25,268 nt of DNA from Succinatimonas sp. UBA6849 (lineage in GTDB: Bacteria; Pseudomonadota; Gammaproteobacteria; Enterobacterales; Succinivibrionaceae): positions 1 through 25,268 of the forward strand of contig DKDL01000134.1 in the NCBI GenBank assembly GCA_002449335.1, written 5' to 3'. Under the pieces are notes generated by a model. It did no database searches. It was given only the letters and a program-made list of their open reading frames with translations, and was not told where the DNA came from. Position numbers and translations under genes: made by a program. Positions 22,333-25,268 of this stretch are shown in pieces. Each line of letters starts with the position of its first letter. Position 1 is the first letter of the stretch.

Positions 22333-23121
22333 CTATACTGACTGGATTAAAGAGCCCATCATAGAATCTACTGTGGTTAGAACCTTTGAGTTCATTTCGT
22401 AAACACGCTGAGCCTGAATTAGATTTACTAACTCCTCAGTTACCTTTACGTTTGAAGTCTCTAACATATTCTGTCTAATTACGCCCATACCATCTTCACC
22501 ACCGATACCCTGTTGAGGAGCACCTGATGCTGTTGTCTCTAAGTAGAGGTTGTCACCGATGGACTCAAGACCTGTTGGGTTAATGAAATCTGTTACGGTG
22601 ATCTGACCTAAATCCTGTGAAGCTGTATCATTTGCAACTACCACAGATACCTGACCATCACGACCTACTGTCAAAGAAGTGGCATTATCAGGAACTTGGA
22701 TCTGAGGTAATAGAGGATAACCTTCACCTGAGGTTACGATAGTACCTTCTTCATTCTTGGTAAACTGACCATTTCTGGTGTACGCAGTAGTACCATCTGG
22801 TAACTCAATTTCGAAGAAACCACGACCTTGAATCATTAAATCAAATGAGTTGTCAGTAGTTTCAACATCACCCTGAGAGAACTGTCTTTGAGTTGCAACT
22901 ACCTTGGCACCTGAACCAATCATTAAACCTTCAGGTAAGTAGCTATCAGCTGATGATCTGCCACCTGGCTGATTGATCTTTTGGTATAAAAGATCTTCAA
23001 ATACAGCTCTACCACGCTTAAAACCAACTGTTGAGGCGTTGGCAAGGTTATTTGATGTTACAGAGATATTGGTCTGCTGCGCATCAAGACCTGTTTTACT
23101 AATCCATAGTGCTGGGATCAT
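22333..23121 (-). CDS. flgG: Flagellar distal rod protein FlgG
   Basis: FlgG forms the distal rod of the basal body. It has 262 residues, as usual (260-262). It has the rod/hook N-terminal signature (NNLANASTVGFKRGRAVFEDLLYQ), the FlgG-specific PGGRSS and GLMIGSGAKV, DNSFDLMIQGRGFFEI and QFSQGDVETTD. The C-terminal heptad region is LETSNVKVTEELVNLIQAQRVYEMNSK. There is no cleaved signal; export is by the flagellar type III apparatus. A strong AAGGAG site precedes the ATG and only 13 bases separate it from flgF. Confidence 0.96.
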   Translation of the reverse strand: MIPALWISKTGLDAQQTNISVTSNNLANASTVGFKRGRAVFEDLLYQKINQPGGRSSADSYLPEGLMIGSGAKVVATQRQFSQGDVETTDNSFDLMIQGRGFFEIELPDGTTAYTRNGQFTKNEEGTIVTSGEGYPLLPQIQVPDNATSLTVGRDGQVSVVVANDTASQDLGQITVTDFINPTGLESIGDNLYLETTASGAPQQGIGGEDGMGVIRQNMLETSNVKVTEELVNLIQAQRVYEMNSKVLTTVDSMMGSLIQSV

Positions 23122-23134
23122 GTTCTACTCCTTG

Positions 23135-23884
23135 CTAATCGTAGCTCAATAAAGTGTTCTGACGTTCATCCATCTGACTTGCTGACTCCATCATTTTCAC
23201 CTGAGTCTCATATTGTCTTTGGATCCTGATCAGATTTGTCAATTCTTCGACAGGATTTACGTTTGATGATTCAAGCATACCGCTTCTAACCTGTACGCTC
23301 TGATCTTCAGTCATTGCTGTGCCGTCAATATTACGGAATAAACCGTCATAACCTTTTTCAATATTTTTATAGTCATCAGGCTTTACAAGTTTGATACGAC
23401 CAAACTCTTCAATTACATTTGAATCAGCGCCCTGTGGTCTACCTGAAATAGTACCGTCGTTGCTGATTTGAATATCAGATAACATTGCAGGTAATACGAT
23501 AGGATCACCTGAGTCTGATAAAACCTGAAGACCATTGGTAGTTCTTAAATTGCCATTTACGTCAATTTCAAAACTACCGAATCTGGTGTAAGCTTCGTTA
23601 CCTTCTTTGTCATTGACAGCAATAAAACCATCGCCATTTAAAGCAACATCTAATGGTCTATCAGTAGTTTCAATAGCACCACCATCCATGTTGTAGCCAG
23701 GTCTTTCTGTCATAGCAAAAGCTCTGGTTGGATAAGCATCGGCAAAAACAGACATTGCTCGTGAATTTTCGAAGTCTGCCTTAAAACCAGTGGTGCTTGC
23801 ATTAGCCAAGTTATTGCTGCGCACAGCTAAGCTATGGAAATTCTCCTTAGCTCCTGACATTGCAATCCACAATAAATTATCCAT
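23135..23884 (-). CDS. flgF: Flagellar proximal rod protein FlgF
   Basis: FlgF is a minor rod subunit exported by the flagellar type III system. It has 249 residues, typical. It starts MDNLLWIAMSGAKENFHSL, the common FlgF opening, with NNLANASTTGFKADFENS next. DRPLDVALNGDGFIAV and YTRFGSFEID mark the middle, and LESSNVNPVEELTNLIRIQRQYETQVK is the C-terminal coiled region. A strong CCGGAGG site precedes the ATG. It is the first gene of flgF-G-H-I, with a consensus sigma-54 promoter 46 bases upstream of its start. Confidence 0.95.
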   Translation of the reverse strand: MDNLLWIAMSGAKENFHSLAVRSNNLANASTTGFKADFENSRAMSVFADAYPTRAFAMTERPGYNMDGGAIETTDRPLDVALNGDGFIAVNDKEGNEAYTRFGSFEIDVNGNLRTTNGLQVLSDSGDPIVLPAMLSDIQISNDGTISGRPQGADSNVIEEFGRIKLVKPDDYKNIEKGYDGLFRNIDGTAMTEDQSVQVRSGMLESSNVNPVEELTNLIRIQRQYETQVKMMESASQMDERQNTLLSYD

Positions 23885-23929
23885 TTAAAACCTCCGGAAA
23901 ATGACTTTTCCTCTTACTGATGTTTTAAA

Positions 23930-23945
23930 TGCAATCGCCGTGCCA
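23930..23945 (-). promoter_or_regulatory. Sigma-54 promoter of flgFGHI
   Basis: The minus strand reads TGGCAC-GGCGA-TTGCA, a perfect -24/-12 sigma-54 element (GG at 23944-23943, GC at 23932-23931). Transcription should start near 23919, about 35 bases before the flgF ATG. GATTAAT occurs twice upstream (23989-23995 and 24000-24006) and could bind the activator. Confidence 0.85.
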
Positions 23946-24180
23946 TATTCTATAAATATGCATTCTATAGCGCTTTAAAATTTGAAGTGATTAATACAAG
24001 ATTAATAGAGGACTTAAATTGTCAGGAAAATGACTGTGAATTGTTTGCTAGTATTAGATTACTTGAATGAGAGTTATAAGGATCCTTGTTTTGAATCATC
24101 GTAAATGACGCAATCTTGAAGTTTGTTTACGCTAGTTGTTTGAATAGCTGTTTGTGTTTTGGTAATTGAGATAAGACATA
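23946..24180. other. Non-coding gap where flgE would be expected
   Basis: Together with the flanking promoter and terminator, 356 bases (23885-24240) separate flgF from flgD. I see no reading frame resembling the hook protein or any other gene. Apart from the two GATTAAT copies near 24000 no structure stands out. Confidence 0.7.
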
Positions 24181-24216
24181 AAGAGATCCTAAAAAGTACA
24201 CGTTTTAAGATCTCTT
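24181..24216 (-). terminator. Hairpin terminator after flgD
   Basis: AAGAGATC-C-TAAAA (24181-24194) and TTTTA-A-GATCTCTT (24203-24216) form a 14-bp stem on the minus strand, where the mismatch becomes a G-U pair. The loop is 8 bases. It begins 24 bases after the flgD stop. A weak U-rich tail follows (UUUAUGUCUU). Confidence 0.7.
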
Positions 24217-24240
24217 CTAACTTTGAAATGAGGTTAGCTC

Positions 24241-24933
24241 TTATAGAGCAATCTGCTCTACCTTGTCTAAAGATACCTCGCCATAACCTAATAAGTTTAA
24301 CTTGGTGTCTGAAGTAGTCTTGCCTAATACAACTGAACCTACAGTTGCATATGTCTTTACAGGTAAGTTTACGTTCTGACCATCCTGTGAAGCGGTAACG
24401 TTAATTGTGTATTTACCTGAATCATACTTAGCACCAGTTTCCTGATCCTGTACACCATCCCAGCTAAAGTCAATTTTGCCGTCTAAGGCAGCTCCTGCCT
24501 CGAAGGTTGAAACAACATTGCCGTTGCTGTCAGTAATGCTGATCTTAACATTTGAAGCACCATCACCAGCATCAATCTGAGCGGTAATAGGATTAGAGCC
24601 ATCAAAGAAAGCAGTCTTTGTATCAACTAATACGCTTCTACCTACCAAGCTTGAAGCTGATAGAGCTGAACTTGATGAAATTGCATTAACTACGTTATCA
24701 ACGTTGTTAGAAATTGTTGATAAGTTCTCAACAACTGATAACTGTGACATGGTAGTTACCATCTGGTTATTATCAACTGGAGAGCTAGGATCCTGGTTCT
24801 GTAGCTGAGTTGTTAATAACTTTAAGAAATCCGCCTGATCTAGAGAGGAGTTACTCTTTTTGGAGGTTGCCTCTGCAGCATCTGATGCAATACGGGAGGA
24901 AGTTTTACCTATTGTACTGTAATCAAAACTCAT
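24241..24933 (-). CDS. flgD: Flagellar hook-assembly scaffold (hook cap) FlgD
   Basis: FlgD caps the growing hook and is needed for FlgE polymerisation. The conserved N-terminal block is present: LDQADFLKLLTTQLQNQDP, SPVDNNQMVTTMSQLSVVENL and SSLVGRSVLVD. A beta-rich FLG-Ig/tudor-like C-terminal region follows (about 95-230). From the ATG at 24933 the protein has 230 residues, normal. That ATG has GGGGGAA 7 bases upstream. An in-frame ATG at 24948 (AAGG upstream) would add MGEHS and remains possible. The hook protein gene does not follow, which is unusual. It is 320 bases from the window end, with a sigma-54-like element in between. Confidence 0.93.
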   Translation of the reverse strand: MSFDYSTIGKTSSRIASDAAEATSKKSNSSLDQADFLKLLTTQLQNQDPSSPVDNNQMVTTMSQLSVVENLSTISNNVDNVVNAISSSSALSASSLVGRSVLVDTKTAFFDGSNPITAQIDAGDGASNVKISITDSNGNVVSTFEAGAALDGKIDFSWDGVQDQETGAKYDSGKYTINVTASQDGQNVNLPVKTYATVGSVVLGKTTSDTKLNLLGYGEVSLDKVEQIAL

Positions 24934-24957
24934 CGAATGTTCCCCCATTGAAACCTT

Positions 24958-24980
24958 AAGGTGGCAAGCTTTGCCACTTT
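24958..24980. other. Hairpin in the flgD leader
   Basis: GTGGCAA (24961-24967) and TTGCCAC (24971-24977) pair across a 3-base loop, and A/T flanks extend the stem. It would lie in the 5' leader of flgD, upstream of its ribosome site. Read on the plus strand it is followed by TTTTACTTTG and could alternatively be a weak terminator. Confidence 0.4.
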
Positions 24981-25001
24981 TACTTTGTATGCTGTATATA
25001 C

Positions 25002-25017
25002 ATCAAGATATGTGCCA
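25002..25017 (-). promoter_or_regulatory. Sigma-54-like promoter upstream of flgD
   Basis: The minus strand reads TGGCAC-ATATC-TTGAT. The -24 half is perfect and the spacing correct, but the -12 half has GA instead of GC. It is about 55-70 bases before the flgD start. GATTAAT/ATTAATC copies lie upstream at 25101-25107, 25120-25126 and 25132-25138. Confidence 0.45.
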
Positions 25018-25268
25018 ATAATTTACAAAACACTTTATACATTTTTAATTTTTTGATTTTTAAAGTATTTCTAATTATTTTAGGCCAATATTAATGGCTA
25101 ATTAATCTAAATTCTCAGGATTAATCATCTTGATTAATTGCAATACGGCAAATATGAACCTTTCCAATTAATGGCATTGCCACCTTTATCATTACATAAG
25201 AAAGGTCATTGGCAATAACTTAACAGCTAAATGCTACTAGATCTGAGCTCTTTCAATAATACATTGAT
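25018..25268. other. Non-coding region upstream of flgD
   Basis: No gene is visible to the window end. The region is AT-rich with short dyads: GCCA-ATATTAA-TGGC (25084-25098) and ATTAATC-ATCTT-GATTAAT (25120-25138). The latter lies about 105 bases upstream of the sigma-54-like element, a typical enhancer distance. flgB/flgC, if linked, lie beyond the edge. Confidence 0.4.

Noticed and set aside
24958..24980. Reading the flgD leader hairpin as a second sigma-54 promoter
   Set aside because: It contains TGGCA and TTGC, but the spacing is two bases too short; the element at 25002-25017 has the correct spacing.
1..25268. CRISPR arrays, tRNA/rRNA genes, insertion sequences, prophage genes
   Set aside because: No regularly spaced repeats, no tRNA-like cloverleaf, no transposase, integrase or phage structural gene was recognised on either strand.

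Overview
The window reads as chromosomal DNA of an AT-rich, flagellated gammaproteobacterium. The evidence is a Prs C-terminus almost identical in pattern to the enterobacterial protein, Mpl, ApbE paired with the Na+-NQR maturation factor NqrM, a bacterial-type ProRS with an editing insertion, and an flg operon under a textbook sigma-54 promoter, as in Vibrio and Aeromonas. Na+-NQR, low GC and a PD-(D/E)XK/AAA protein typical of gut anaerobes make a Succinivibrionaceae-like host (order Aeromonadales) my best guess. That is inference; no 16S or tRNA gene is present.

Layout. 1-114: the end of prs, then a small orphan ORF. 628-7405: a methionine / amino-acid salvage block. It holds metY (minus), then a minus-strand unit metQ - enolase-superfamily N-acylamino-acid racemase (NSAR/OSBS type) - M20 carboxypeptidase-like deacylase, with metN-metI divergent from metQ. 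The ABC transporter would import methionine or a derivative, the racemase would invert an N-acylated amino acid, and the M20 enzyme would deacylate it. 7579-11887 (minus): nqrM, apbE, mpl and a degenerate EAL/HDOD-like protein. nqrM and apbE serve flavinylation and assembly of an Na+-NQR complex encoded elsewhere; mpl recycles murein peptide. 12224-14283: proS and a small unknown protein.

14464-20381 is the accessory part. An AAA-ATPase-like/PD-(D/E)XK protein is followed by a tight four-gene cassette: a DUF4910/M28-like peptidase, an AAC(3)-family (Antibiotic_NAT) N-acyltransferase, a stand-alone DltA-like adenylation enzyme and a 74-residue carrier protein. The inferred logic is that an amino acid is adenylated, loaded onto the carrier, transferred to an amine by the AAC(3)-like enzyme, and possibly trimmed by the peptidase. 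This is the most likely undescribed system in the window. dltB/dltD are absent, so it is not a teichoic-acid D-alanylation operon.

20446-25268 (minus): flagellar rod, ring and hook-cap genes flgD | flgF-flgG-flgH-flgI. flgE is missing from its usual place between flgD and flgF. There sit a terminator and a perfect sigma-54 promoter instead. flgJ is also missing after flgI, where the acylation cassette converges on the operon. That juxtaposition makes a flagellin- or surface-glycan modification role worth testing.
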